Of a DNA stretch of 64,000 bases, positions 13,580-25,610 are shown in pieces; position 1 is the stretch's first letter; every line of letters begins with the position of its first letter. This DNA comes from Oxytricha trifallax (Eukaryota; Ciliophora; Spirotrichea; Sporadotrichida; Oxytrichidae). The position numbers and the translations under genes are program-made. Location: the NCBI GenBank assembly GCA_000711775.1, contig ARYC01002106.1:28713-92712 (forward strand). Reading direction: 5' to 3'. The notes under the pieces were generated by a model. That model worked only from the letters and a program-made list of their open reading frames with translations. It ran no database searches and was not told where the DNA came from.

Positions 13580-14308
13580 ATTTGATTTTTGGATGAGAAA
13601 TTGAAGGTTTTCTATAGTAAAATATTGTTCCTTCACTGCTTTAACTACTCATGGTATCTGTACTTGCTCTCTTTGGTGGGAAAAAGTCAATTTGGAGCTG
13701 TGAAGTGCCATAGTTCTTGTGTCTCCATTAGTTGAGAAGCTAATAAGTGCAGCTTGTATATTTATCTGTTTCAGGAAACCTCCGCCACTTTATTAGTAAG
13801 CTTACTCTCTCTGTATTTTAACCCTTAAGATAGCAGGAGAATCAGCCTTTGGCCATATACTATCACATTAAGGAAGGTTCTCAGTCAAGAGAGTAAAAAG
13901 TCAACAAATTAGAGAGTATCGCGGGTCTAAGATTTGTTCCTTACAACATTATAGTTACAACTACCAAAGAAATGTGTTACTGAGGGAGCTTGATACTTGC
14001 TTAGATGATACTAAAATTATTTATCGTATATTTTTTCGGCACCAAAGGTTACTTGTAAATTTATAGAATCTATCTCCACAATTCCTCCGACTAAGAATCG
14101 CTTGGTACCACTAACAGGGCCCCAGTCAAACTTTCGTTCCTTACTTCTTTTGTAATACTATGATTCTTGAAAACAGAAAAGATAATTAAAGACAAGCCAA
14201 CCTGATTAAGAAAAGAGATACGAGTGCCATCACCTAGACTTGAAGCCATTCAAATGATGACAATGAAGAGATGGTTCTTCAACCTATACTTCAAGATATG
14301 CAAAAATT

Positions 14309-14353
<45 letters not shown>

Positions 14354-14680
14354 AATGAGTAAACTCAAAATTAAATATTTATTCATGCAGAAATTAGAGG
14401 ATCAGGGAAAACTACTAGAGAAAGACATGGTGCATAGTTTTCCCTTAGTCAGTTTCAAATAGAATACTGATAGAAACCTTTATCAAGGAGCTCACAAAGA
14501 GAATATTTACTTTACAATATATAATATTCAAATGACAAACCATGGCCACCTCAGACATCACACAAATAATCGATAAGGGGAAATATTTAAATTTCATACC
14601 GTCTTAATTGGGAATATGATGTATTTCTCACTAATTAAATGAACATATTAATCTTGAAAATATTAAAAAATGATGGGATT
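13580..14680 (+). pseudogene. Decayed third copy of the YHYH / unknown-gene divergent module
   Basis: This stretch aligns along its length with 41.3-42.31 kb in the same orientation, but many G and C positions have become A or T. Recognisable anchors are the CCCCAGTC block near 14120 (compare 41846), AAAGATAAT near 14180, TAGACTTGAAGCC near 14240, and ACTGATAGAAACC near 14466 (compare 42125). The YHYH part would be on the minus strand (13.6-13.85 kb) and the other gene on the plus strand. Neither frame is intact. The GT that starts the conserved 36-bp intron of the other copies is lost, and a (GAT)14 run interrupts the second gene. This is an old pseudogene copy. Confidence 0.7.
14311..14352 (+). 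repeat. (GAT)14 microsatellite
   Basis: Fourteen perfect GAT triplets. At the homologous place the 42-kb and 49-kb module copies read AGAGATGAA without expansion, so the run grew inside the decayed copy. Confidence 0.95.
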
Positions 14681-14689
14681 ACTAATATA

Positions 14690-16200
14690 TTAAAATGTCA
14701 CAAGAGTAAATGCATAGTTTCTAGATACAGAGATAAGTTAAATAAAATAATTTTTTATCTGCTATCATTGTATTTTTAAAAAAAATATTTCTCTCAATTT
14801 TTTACAATCTTTTATTCATAAACATCTTATAAAGAGTAATTATAAAGGAAAAAATAAGCTAATAATTAAGCTTAATATGATAAAATAAATAATCAATCTT
14901 TGTAACATACTTAAGATTATTCATATTCGTGGGAGAATAACTAATTACAATTTTTTTTCTAAGCTTAAATTGTGGTTTAATCAAAATTAATTGATTATTG
15001 ATGGATAAAATATTAATAAAAACTTAACTTTTGGGATAATTCATGGGATATTCATAAAATTTATAGTAAACAATTAGATTAAATGTTGATGAGACTATGA
15101 CTTTAGGTGATAAACATAAAAATTTATAAAATTAGAAAATTCATATCAAGCTAAAATTCATTAAAATTAGTTGTTTTGTGGTTTTAATGAACAAAGATTT
15201 AAATAATTATTATATATACATTTAAAAAAATACAAATATAGCCTTGTTTTTGCTGAAAAGGTATCAATATTAAGGATTTAATTTTTTATAGAAATTTGGC
15301 TTTAACTAAATGAAACCACTATATTCTTATCGATTACATTCACCTCTTAAATTGTGCGTCATAAAACCCTAGGCAGTGCCCAGGATAAATTCCTCATAAA
15401 TAAGACACTGAGGGAAATACCAAAATCAATAAAAAGTTTAATGTGACAAAGCAGAGGAGAGATGAAGCTCATAGTCAAACAATAACTTATATTATTATAT
15501 TGACATGGACTTTGACAAAATCTATATAGTGAACGATTAATTATTTCATAATTCTGACTTCTATATATGAGGAAACACAATATTTAGATCCTAAAAATAA
15601 AATCATCTAGGACATAAGTCGTGGTGTTCGTGATCATGTCTTATATAAAAGACGTTTTGAAAGCCCATAAAACATAAGTTCTCCGTAATTAACTATAAAA
15701 TATAGTTAAGATAATTGGGGGGTTTTTATTTTTGAGAAAAAAAACATTCGATTTATTTCGAGAATCATAAAATCCTATTGGAATTTTAGTTTTTTTTTAA
15801 AAATTAAAATATTTTAAAATTCATTGCTTAAATAAAATTCATCTAATGAGATATTTTTTGGCATCACCGAACAAAGAATTTTTTTAATATAAAAAAAAAT
15901 TTTTGATTAATTAAAGTTATTTTATATGTAAAATAAATATGAGGAAAATATATTGAGAAGAAATATATGCATATGAAACAGTATTTATTTTATTGATAGA
16001 TTATAAATTTATTTTAGTACTATGTGTAATTATTGCGTAAGTAAGCATCATAGATAATCTGCGTATTTTTGATCATATTAATATGCTGTAATGCTGAGTT
16101 AATTAGGGCGCTTTTATTATACTTTGAATGTTATTGTTAGAAGGAATATTAAATGTGAGAGATCTGATTTAGGATTAGAGAAAGTCTCAGTAGCTACAGT
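14690..16200. other. AT-rich DNA with one weak coding-like patch
   Basis: Nothing certain. About 15355-15470 plus can be read as LGSAQDKFLINKTLREIPKS before a TGA, with somewhat higher GC than its surroundings. It is too short to call. Confidence 0.35.
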
Positions 16201-16221
16201 AGCTTTCCTTTTTATGACACC

Positions 16222-16434
16222 TCAATATATTAGAGAAATTTCTGTGACTGCTCTAGCGATTTTGAACCGAGTTTTGTGTCTTAAATCTTCAGGAAGTGGT
16301 TGAGTTAAATTTCTGGTCCCGAGCATGGCCATCTCTTTTTCGTAGTAATCATCCTCCACTGAGATATCCCACTGATATATGTTTTTCACAAATTTTTTTC
16401 TAGTGACTGAAAAATTTCTCTAGAAAGAAAGCAT
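16222..16434 (-). CDS. Coding island, C-terminal end of an unknown protein (possible MDS)
   Basis: The minus-strand frame runs from ATG 16434 to TGA 16224-16222 (70 codons, one TAG as Gln). It reads in part RKKFVKNIYQWDISVEDDYY, then EKEMAMLGTRNLTQPLPEDL, then RHKTRFKIARAVTEISLIY and stop. GC content is clearly higher than in the flanks, and the residue mix is that of a soluble charged protein. The island lies 120 bp downstream (in minus-strand order) of another island at 16821-16555, separated by very AT-rich DNA. The two may be consecutive MDSs of one gene. I do not recognise the family. Confidence 0.5.
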
Positions 16435-16554
16435 GGTTCAAGAACGCAATCGTGCTGCTAGAAAACTTTTGCTCATTTTTAAAGATTTTTATATTTTAAT
16501 TAATTTACATTTGCAATTATTATAACACTTTTAAATATATTTATAAATACATAC

Positions 16555-16821
16555 ATAAATATAGTCTAGTTCTTTACAGGAACTGCTTTGATTATCATAG
16601 TCATCTTTGTCTTTAGCCCCATTATTTATTATTTTTTACTGATTTAAATATTAATCATTGTCATCTATATCATTACTTCTATTAGAAGCATATCCTTCCT
16701 CAACCATGATCTCCACAGAATAGTACTCTTCATCCTTTAGAAAATGAGAGATGGCCAAATCAATGAATTTATTACTTGTCAAATGATGATGGAAAGATGA
16801 AGTGTCCCCCCAATACTTCAT
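16555..16821 (-). CDS. Coding island starting with Met, unknown protein (possible MDS)
   Basis: The frame opens at ATG 16821 and reads MKYWGDTSSFHHHLTSNKFI, then DLAISHFLKDEEYYSVEIMV, then an Asp/Asn/Gln-rich part using TAA/TAG as Gln. The coding look fades near 16555, where AT-rich DNA begins. It sits just upstream of the 16434-16222 island on the same strand, and both carry Asp-Tyr-Tyr/Glu-Tyr-Tyr motifs. The two could be one gene split by a ~120-bp internal eliminated sequence. I found no pointer repeat that joins the frames cleanly. Confidence 0.45.
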
Positions 16822-17099
16822 GGTTTTAGAATTGCAGATTTAGTCAGCATGAGAGACCTTTCATTTTCTAGTATGATTTTTAAAAGATCAAAAATAATTA
16901 AAGCGTTAACTTAACAGTTGAGGCTGCATAATTTATTACTGGTTTTACTTAGTTTATATCAATACTTGTACCTTATCTTAGCAGTAAAAGTAAATCAAAA
17001 TATTTTTCACAATAAATAGGACATAAATATCGCAAATTTCTAATTCTCATTTTACAACTTGGCTAGATTATCTACTTACCCTTATTAAACCTAAAAATA

Positions 17100-18381
17100 T
17101 CCTTTAAATTTTATCACTAAAACATCTAATTATGGGATTTATCGGGTATTGAATAGTAGATATCATAGTGGGTTTTCTCAAGACATTTGGCTCCGACCAA
17201 GGTTCATGGCAATCATTTTTCACTTCACTGCTAGTCTCGGTATCTATTAGAGTTCTCACTTTTATGATAAGTAATATGAAATTAAGGAAGAAAAGATTCT
17301 GACCAGAAATTTCTGGCTAGATTATGAGATATATTCATAAGAGATAGTAGCTTTAGTTATAGACTTTTATTAAACGGAAGTACATAATTTCCAAAATGTA
17401 TTACTTATAGACCTTATCCAATCTAATAGGGAAAAGCTTAACATCTACCTGCTAAATTAGAGTTAAGTTAGAGTCAGAAGAAATTATAATTTAAATTCCC
17501 CCACAAAAATCTATAAATCTAGCTTATATCATCTTAAATAAAGTCTAAAAGACTTCATAGAATAAATCTCCTACTTGGAATAAAGAGTTAGCAATCAATG
17601 AAGACCTAACTTACATAAGGAAGGTATAACTCATATTGTATATGACAAAATGGTGCAACTCAAATTATAGCTAACAAATTGCTAAACATAATATTTGCAA
17701 TAAACTCTGGACAAATCAGGCAGCTTACTGATTGGTTTTCCTTAACATGCCCAAATTTTTGACAAGTATCTACAAGAAATAGACAATACAGTAAAAATCG
17801 GGGCTATAACAAATTGTAACCTATATAAATGAATAGTAACAAAAACATCCTTTATGTAAAATGATGTCTTAATAGAATCTAGTAAACTAGAAGCACATAT
17901 TTGTGCATGGGAAATCAACTTCAACAAACTAGAAAATTATTTGATAAATAAACAATATAGGCATACTAAAAATTATGGCTCTTTTTCAACAATTCGCACT
18001 TATATAGATATAAAGAATTCCTTAAGAAACATCTATATCCAATAAAATAAGAAATTTATATTTTCCGTCGACTATAAAGAAGCTATTTAACATTATTGGT
18101 TAAACTAAAACTTAGACTATGAATAAGATAACTAAGCTAAAAAGTAGACAATTTCCTACTTATAATGATTAAAAGGTCTATATTAGATCTTAAAATTCAG
18201 AGACAGATTAGATCCAGAAAATTATATTAAATGGAAGTAAATTGCAAGGGATTAGATGCTTTTGACACAAAAATGAAACTGTATTGAGACATAAAACTAA
18301 TTGAAAAGGGCTTGACTCTATTATATTAACATATAAACAAGTTCAGAGGTCCTATTGACCTTAATGTGATGATATTATTAT
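17100..18381 (+). mobile_element. LINE fragment with 3' tail, plus strand
   Basis: The 3' end (18301-18381) repeats the tail block of the 4.8-kb element: AAAGGGCTTGACTC, then CAGAGGTCC, then AATGTGATGATATTATTATT. Upstream sequence is A-rich, and with TAA/TAG as Gln it reads as fragments of protein such as NKELAINEDLTYIRKVQLIL (about 17583-17640). The reading frame is broken more than once, so the copy is dead. A 553-bp palindrome follows directly in the ATT tail. Confidence 0.5.
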
Positions 18382-18934
18382 TTGATAAAAATTGTTAAAA
18401 TTTCCAGAATTAAATGAATAATCAAGAATTTATACACGCTATTTTATTAGTAATTTTATTTAAATATATTAAAATGGCACGTATCTCGAAATCGATGAAA
18501 TTTTGAGATACGTGCCAAATAAATCGAATTAACTAATTAAGTTCAAACTAAGTCTATATAAATGAAATTATGTTTTAAAAATATTAAAGTTCATATTATT
18601 AACTAATAAGTAATTTATAATAATGTTAATTAATTAATTATGTAAACTAAAGCATTTCAAAATTTTGAATATAGAATAATTATTTAATATGTTAAGCACG
18701 CATAAATTAAAAAATTATAATATGAACTTTAATATTTTTAAAACATAATTTCATTTATATAGACTTAGTTTGAACTTGATTAATTAATTCGATTTATTTG
18801 GCACGTATCTCAAAATTTCATCGATTTCGAGATACGTGCCATTTTAATATATTTAAATAAAATTACTAATAAAATAGCGTGTATAAATTCTTGATTATTC
18901 ATTTAATTCTGGAAATTTTAACAATTTTTATCAA
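18382..18934. mobile_element. 553-bp palindromic (fold-back) element
   Basis: The left arm is about 18382-18600 and the right arm about 18716-18934. They are near-perfect reverse complements, around a ~115-bp AT-rich spacer. The ends are TTGATAAAAATTGTT and AACAATTTTTATCAA. Each arm contains its own hairpin, GGCACGTATCTC...GAGATACGTGCC (18476-18516 and 18800-18840). It is placed within the ATT-rich tail of the LINE that ends at 18381, so it inserted after that LINE. There is no coding capacity. It behaves like a MITE or fold-back transposon. Confidence 0.85.
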
Positions 18935-20576
18935 TTATAATTATTACTATCAGCCCCATGAAATGGAAATAAATCCGACACACACAAGATTAGACCGATA
19001 TTCCAATTTTAAATAAAGTAATGAGTGGCTTTTTTAATAGATTAACATAGCCAACTGCACAAGTTATTAAGATTGGCAATTGATATATCTTCTTTCTCAA
19101 AACTATTTACAATAAAGTGAAAGACTGAACTACAAATAGACTATAAATTTAAAAAAGGTTACTATTATAAATATCCAAAGTAAAATGATTTAATTTATTC
19201 GAAATTATAATATTATTGATCATATATCCTATAATTAATTAATTTAACTAATATAACATGTTTTTATATGCTGGAATATATTATTTTCAATATATTAAAT
19301 GAAAATAGAAATTTATGTTTCTTAATAATTCAATCAAATATTATAATTATATATTTTTAACACTCAAAACATTATTAACTTTTAACTCATTCCATATTAC
19401 TCTTTAGACAATTTTGAGGCTATGTGAGATCAATGAATCATTTTATAATAATGAAGTTATATATATTGTCCTTTTTGATAACCAAAAAGCTATTAATATG
19501 TAGTGGCTTAATTATGACACTTATTATACTAACTATAGTAAGATTATATAAAATATATAAAATTAAGGGATGGTATATTAGTTAATTGTAGGGGATATGC
19601 AGGTAATTTATGTATTCATTGTAATAATGCTTTTTATTGAAATACAGTTTAATGGTTCTAGCCTTCTTCCAATTTGCTAAGTTATAATGCTTTTACTATT
19701 TTTTAATAATAATTCTTAATATTTAATGGTACTTTATCAATTCCCTATATGTAACTATTAAAATATATGATGATCCTTCTTAGAATAAGGATCATTACCA
19801 CTATTTAATAGTGGATCTCTTAGTTATTAAAGTTGCTGTTATTTAGTCTTATGACATATTAAATAATTTCACTATAAAATAAAGTGTAACAACTAAGATG
19901 CTACAATAAGAACAGATATATAAGTTATTGTAGTTTATTACTTCAAAATCAAGAGTAAATATTTTTATTGGTTCTAACTTATATAATCTATCCTCATTTT
20001 TTGAATATAATAATAACTACTTAAGCATAGAAGGAAAGACAAAAGACGTAGTTAGAGCAGTAATCAAAGAAATCAACTGAAAAGTATAGTCCAATTCAAA
20101 TATAATTGATTACCTTAAGAACTTGTCTCGGATAGATTTGACTTGATAAACTTAGCCTTACACAACTTATAGTATAAAAACTAATTGAAAACTATTTAAT
20201 GATAAATCTAGATCTATAATACTGTCTTTAATAAAGAAATGAACCAAACAATTTTAAAGTAGATAGTAAAATAAAGTTGAATAAATACAAATCTATGAAA
20301 TTAAAAGTGAATTCGGATAAATCGTAAAATAGTATCTATAATGAGGGAATTGATGTTTATATTATTTAATGTATTTATGGAGTTCATAATTATTTATAAT
20401 TTTTTGTTATTATTGATATTATTATTTATAAATCTACAAGAGAAGCTTTGTAGAATGATGCATTTATAAGTAAAAATATAGAAACAATAGGAGTTTAAAA
20501 AGCTTAGAAATTATAGTCGACGAAAAAAATAGTGATAAGCAGTAATTTTAGGGTTGACTCTTGAATTGCAGTCTCC
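18935..20576. other. AT-rich DNA, nothing recognised
   Basis: No defended gene or repeat. The part after 19.95 kb becomes A-rich on the plus strand and may be the 5' side of the RT-like frame that follows. Confidence 0.4.
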
Positions 20577-21011
20577 ATGACTTTAATCTTAAGTAATTGG
20601 GTGTATAGTAATTATTCGGGGAAAACTTTTAATCATAACAAAATAATAAAGACTAAAGAAGTAAATAATCTGTCATCAATTTGTCAAAGAGCAAATAAAT
20701 CTAACATAATAACCAAAGCATTAAAAATGATGAACTTAAGGAGATATGTGCCATTAATGGAGAATCGCATTCTATCAGAATAAGCTTGCTTTTGCCTATA
20801 ACATTGGTTTACTCATCACCAAAGATTGTCTTCAATAAATAGTTAAAGTATCAACTTTAGTTTGTATATTTAGAGATCATGTATTCATTTCAAAAGTTAC
20901 TATTTAAATTCAAATCATTAGGATATATAGACTTTTATCTTAAACACCATCAACAAGTGCATCAACATTACTCTTGATAAACAATTCAAGCTTAAACTTT
21001 AATTATGAAGT
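20577..21011 (+). CDS. Reverse-transcriptase-like fragment of a LINE
   Basis: An open frame of about 143 codons starts at ATG 20577 and passes several TAA/TAG codons (read as Gln) before a TGA near 21009. The segment RRYVPLMENRILSEQACFCL followed by QHWFTHHQRLSSINSQSINF has the spacing of the N-terminal RT fingers of LINEs (arginine-leucine, Leu-Pro-X-Met-Glu, Ile-X-Ser-Glu-Gln, then a Phe-X-X-X-His stretch). The catalytic FADD box is not reached. The likeness is a pattern match by eye, not a search result. Confidence 0.35.
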
Positions 21012-21483
21012 TTATATAAACCAAATGTTTATAATCTTAGACAATCTCTTTAATACAATGTGAATAGTTATCATCATTGTCCTGAGCAATAAATATATAC
21101 ATTTCTTACCCAAATTAAATAACATTAGTAAATTATAACATTTTAATTATTTTATAAATAGTTCATAATGTTTACAACTACGAAATGCAATGAATTACAA
21201 TCAGGCATGAAGTGAATATTAGCTTCATTTCTTGTCATAAATAGATGTCTTAAAAAGGATAATCCCGTTAAAAAAAAATAATCCCGTACAATTTGAAGCA
21301 TTTATTCATATGTCTGTTTGCTAAAATATGAGAATGTTTGATTTTCACAATCAACTTACTTAACTGTTTTAAACTATCTTAATTAAAAGCGTCATAAAAT
21401 AGTCAGTAATTAATATTGCTGCATTTTATTTACCAAGTTATTGTTGATTGGTGCCATTAGTATGATTAAAAGAAACATTAACA

Positions 21484-21962
21484 CAGTGATTACAAACTCC
21501 TCTTTCTTGTTATATAAATGATATATGACTTCTTTAGCCAATCAACTATTATAGATTCACCCTTAAATTTCTCATTTTTGATATTCAACTTGTCACAAAA
21601 TTTACTAATTAACAAAAGAGCCTTCTTTTGATCAAAGTTTAAACCATTGCCAACAATTATTTTTATTCTTTTAAACCCTATAAGACTTGCTTTCTCCAAC
21701 TTTTCATCATAAGTCTCATCTATAAGGCCAGTTCTGCTCTATAAATTAACCCCAACTAATTTGAATTTCATCTTAAGATTATGAGTTTTAGGTCTAACAC
21801 AGCAAGCACTCTTTTTCTAGATATTACAAGTATAACAGGATTGATCTTCGCTATTACACTTGATTGAAGGTTCAATAATTTGTCTATCAACTATTTCAAG
21901 TCTTGTTACTATACTACAAACTATTAAAACTATAATTTCAGATTTTACTATATAGGTAATGT
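21484..21962 (-). CDS. Coding island, secreted or membrane-anchored Cys-rich protein fragment
   Basis: This minus-strand frame has one TAA/TAG Gln every few dozen codons and a coherent protein style. It begins with a hydrophobic stretch (SEIIVLIVCSIVTRL), like the end of a signal peptide. A Cys-rich part follows (IKCNSEDQSCYTCN, KKSACCVRP), then a soluble domain (KMKFKLVGVNLQSRTGLIDE; ASLIGFKRIKIIVGNGLNFD; ALLLISKFCDKLNIKNEKF). No start codon is visible before the hydrophobic part, so an upstream MDS may be missing or rearranged. I do not recognise the family. It differs in style from the Lys/Asn-rich LINE frames. Confidence 0.5.
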
Positions 21963-22086
21963 TAAGAGATGATTTTTTTGTTGTTAAGGCTTGAATTAAT
22001 AATAGAGAAAAAGATAATAACTAAATGTAAAATTAAATCATCACTAATAACATTGTAGTATAATGCAAAATGAAATTTAATACTCA

Positions 22087-23300
22087 TTCTTTCAACTCTT
22101 GTGTAAATTCTTCCTCCTCATTTATCTTTCTCTAGGCATCTCTCTCTAGGTCGTTGGCTTGTTTCGGCTCTTTCTACTCCGGTTCCTCCTCAGTAGGTCT
22201 TGGTTAGGTTCTCGAGGTCACTTGGTTATTTCTTGCTTGGATTTTGATTAGTTTAGGTTTGTTTGCTCCTTCAATCCCCTCTAATGCCTTTTTGCACTCT
22301 TTTTGACTTTTCTGTGTTAATAGATATTCTTCTACTTTCTGCTCCTTCTTCAATTAAAGCTCCGAAGCTTGCATCTCCTTCTTCTTAAATCAATTCCATT
22401 TGTAGTTTTATTCCGTTCTTTAAAACAATATCATCCCACACATCGATTGCCGAGAACCTGTCTATTCTTAAGCTCCTTCTGTGTCATGCTCTTTCTACCA
22501 TAGAGCTTCATTTTACTTCTCTGTCATTGTTTCTATCTTCTTCTCATCTACTTTAACTCCCGATTTCCCAATCTCTAATTTCATATGCCCCACTTCTAGG
22601 TTGAACGTCATATAGTATGTTTGCTTGTTTATCCAATCCTTGGCAAAAATTTGATAGATGGGTTTCTCTACTAACTCTAATGCAAAGTGATTTGCTATCA
22701 GAATTGCGAATTCTCCTCAGTCTTATAAGTCTTTCACTTGGTTTGTTTCAGGTTTGTAGATAATCCTGTCTACAAACCTTCCACATTATTTTCCATGATC
22801 AAATAGTTGATTTGGTCTTTGTATCTTTAGATTAGGGCCATACTTCCAACTCCGTTCCTGGTGTCTTAAATCTCCATTCTCCTTGACTCCCTAGTAATCC
22901 TGATGATTATCCAATTTCTGCATCTTTACTTAGGCAGTTCATGGGCACTATAATATTTCTGACTTCTTGCTCTTCCCTCCAGAATCTGCTGTTTTCTAAT
23001 TTCCAGTTCGTTAAGCCTATGCTTTTCTCCATCTGAACGATTCCTCTGTCATTCAGAACTATTGGTGGTAGAATCATGTGCGAGGCTTTTGATTCGCCGA
23101 ACTGAGCTTCCACTATTTGGAATAAACATACCTCTTAGGTGTTTTCTTGGATATGTCTCCCATGGGATTAAATTCTCATGTTGCCAGCTCCATTAATTTC
23201 TCTCCAATAATTTTCCTGCTTTTATGACCGCAATTTCCATTCTCTAAACATCCTCTCATAGCTTCTTCTCTGTTGTGAAATCCCTTTACTAGTGTTTTCC
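22087..23300 (-). mobile_element. LINE ORF1 region, minus strand
   Basis: Successive minus-strand frames with TAA/TAG as Gln cover most of this interval. They include ATG 23113 onward (MEAQFGESKASHMILPPIVL; GIVQMEKSIGLTNWKLENSR; FWREEQEVRNIIVPMNCL), then EFAILIANHFALELVEKPIY and QIFAKDWINKQTYYMTFNLE near 22.7-22.55 kb, and finally a basic tail (RRNRSRKSRNKPTTQREMPR) near 22.15 kb. Three or four TGA codons break it. The order of polar body then basic tail matches the ORF1-like protein at 9.2-7.97 kb. No RT was found, and the conserved 3' tail was not seen. Confidence 0.5.
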
Positions 23301-23924
23301 GAATTGATAATTTATAATATATTTAACATTAATGGATAAATCTTTAATTTCAAAGACATCATTGATTACTCCTCAATCTCCAATACTTAAGTGATTTTCT
23401 TTACTATAATCATAGTTTTCTCTAAAGTCATGAAGTATTAATACTCATCTTTAAATTCCTTGTCTTTATCTGTAGATTATTAAGTTTGATGCATTTAACC
23501 GTTGTTTTTTTGTTTAAAATGTTGAATATATCATCTTTTGAATAATAAAAACAAATAAATATTGAGTTCTAATAATTAAATTAATTTATAGCATGTATTA
23601 ATTTCAAATGTTGATTATATTTTTATCGTAACTATTGCTCTTATAAATCTAAAGCCACTAGGCTGAACTATTTATCAACCATAAACATGTATTATTACTA
23701 CTCCCTATATTTAGTTATTCAGATTCAGCTATAAGTTACGCGTAGACACTGTACCTATAAACTAACTTACTTGTCCTCCTTACAGTTCCACCGACGCCTG
23801 TAGTAGCACTTTCACATGAAGTTTTAGTTTATAAACTAAATTAATGGATGTATAATAAGCAATTATTATTTGAACTCATTAAAAATTATGGTTAATATGA
23901 GTGTTGTCATCTTGTCAAATGATG

Positions 23925-24061
23925 CAGAGGCTTATATAATCTCGACATTGTAAATACTTCATTATATCAAGCAAATAAGAAAGAAATCCATCAGACGCCT
24001 GAATCTGAAGAGCAACTTATAGATTCTCATTTGCTTGGATTGAGTTTATTTGCACCAAGAC
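23925..24061 (+). CDS. Small coding island, unknown protein (possible MDS)
   Basis: The plus strand reads GLYNLDIVNTSLYQANKKEI, then HQTPESEEQLIDSHLLGLSL, then FAPR, after which it runs into pure AT DNA. The residue mix and the abrupt fall in GC at 24061 look like a short MDS. No start or stop is present in the island, and I do not recognise it. Confidence 0.4.
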
Positions 24062-24906
24062 TATTTATCACCTATACTATTATTTTTATTTATATTATTT
24101 ATTTTATTTATAATAGTTATATTTAATATCTAGGTATTATTTTAAAAAGGATTTCACTGACTAACACTTAATCCATTTTTAAACAAACCAAATACATAAA
24201 TAAAGCACTATATAATTTACTGAGGATTCTTTAATCTTACATTTTAAATGTATCAAGTGCCTCTAAAATAAATATCCATATTACATCAATCTATAATCAC
24301 AGTTAATTTGTTTCTCAAAGGTATAACGGCAGTGAATCTAATTAATTTCATTAAGAAAACTACCTAACACACATATAGAATTATTTAAATGTGTATAAAT
24401 CTTAATTTATTTTTGTTTTAATTCCATGAACTCAATTCAATTTGAACGAATAAAGCATTGAAGAATAGAAACAGAGAATATTAGGTATCTTAACACATAA
24501 ATGAAAAGCAATGTTGGTTTTATAGCTATTAGATGGCTTAGGAGAGCTTGAATGTTAGTTATTACAGTCGCAGACCAATACATACTATTATTTTTAAATT
24601 AGACTTCCCTTAAAACTAATTAATATTCATGAGATCTTGAGTTATGGATATGATTTACTTTATACAGTTGTTTATAGAGTAAGTGATATTTGAAATGTTT
24701 TATTGGTCCACCACAAAAGGTATTTATAAAATAAAATTAAACATAAACTTTAGTTAATATTTATAGTTATATAGTTCCTTTAATGTCAAAGTATCAAAAC
24801 ATTTAAAGATGAAAACTGCCAGCATTTACTTTATTTTATGGCCAGTAGAGTGCCTTAAGCATTAAATTAGACTTAGCATGCCTAATTAGCAGTGTCAAAA
24901 TGTGGC

Positions 24907-24979
24907 TCAAGATATCTCAAATTCTTCATCACCTTCATCATCGTAATCATCTTGATTGTTGCTTTCATCGGTGTCACCT
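24907..24979 (-). CDS. Acidic C-terminal coding island ending in TGA (possible last MDS)
   Basis: The minus strand reads GDTDESNNQDDYDDEGDEEF, then EIS and a TGA at 24909-24907. Acidic tails of this type end many eukaryotic nuclear and chaperone-related proteins. It is only 24 codons long, bounded upstream by AT-rich DNA at 24980. The island at 25610-25487 on the same strand could be its preceding segment; both carry the hexamer GTGACA, a candidate pointer repeat. Confidence 0.45.
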
Positions 24980-25486
24980 TTAAAAATAAAAATAAATATC
25001 TAAGTCATCATTGCTATGATAAACACATGTTTATATTAATATATTAGTTAAGTTTTGAAAATGTATCCTAAATAAAAACAATATATATTTCTTCTTGATT
25101 CTCTCATTCATCTCTCAAGTTCTTTTGAGCAGTTAAATAGTGGTCAACTTGTTTCTTATCTAATGAGAAATAACTGATTTCATAAGCTGATCAGATCAAC
25201 TTGAAAACTGTCAAGTTCAATATTTTTGAGTAACTAACGATCACACTTAGGAGCTTGATTAGCTTAAAATCGCTTAGGTGCTTATTTTAACAAGAAAAAA
25301 ATGCAGAGCTAATTTAGAGTTTTCACTGAGTAGCTTCGTAATTTTAAAAATAAATCAGTGCTTGTTTTCTTATCTATTAAGGACAATAATATAAAATATA
25401 TAAAATAGTTTGAATAAGAATAGCATTAGCTATTTAGATAAAGTTGTTTCTACTTTATTGTGTTTATTATGCTATTGCTATTACAA

Positions 25487-25610
25487 GGAGTGTAATTGTC
25501 ACTTCTGGCAATTCTGTTGTCATTGGTAGAGGTGGTGGTGGTGGGGTGATAATACTGTCAAATTTGTCACTGAGTGGATGAATTATTTAAATCATTCTTA
25601 CTCACAGATC
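25487..25610 (-). CDS. Coding island with proline run (possible MDS)
   Basis: The minus strand reads HPLSDKFDSIITPPPPPLPM, then TTELPEVTITLL, with GC content well above the flanks. GTGACA occurs twice inside it (within CTCAGTGACAAA and GAAGTGACAATT). Joining the first of these to GTGACA in the 24979-24907 island would keep the reading frame; joining the second would not. This is inference from short repeats. Confidence 0.4.
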
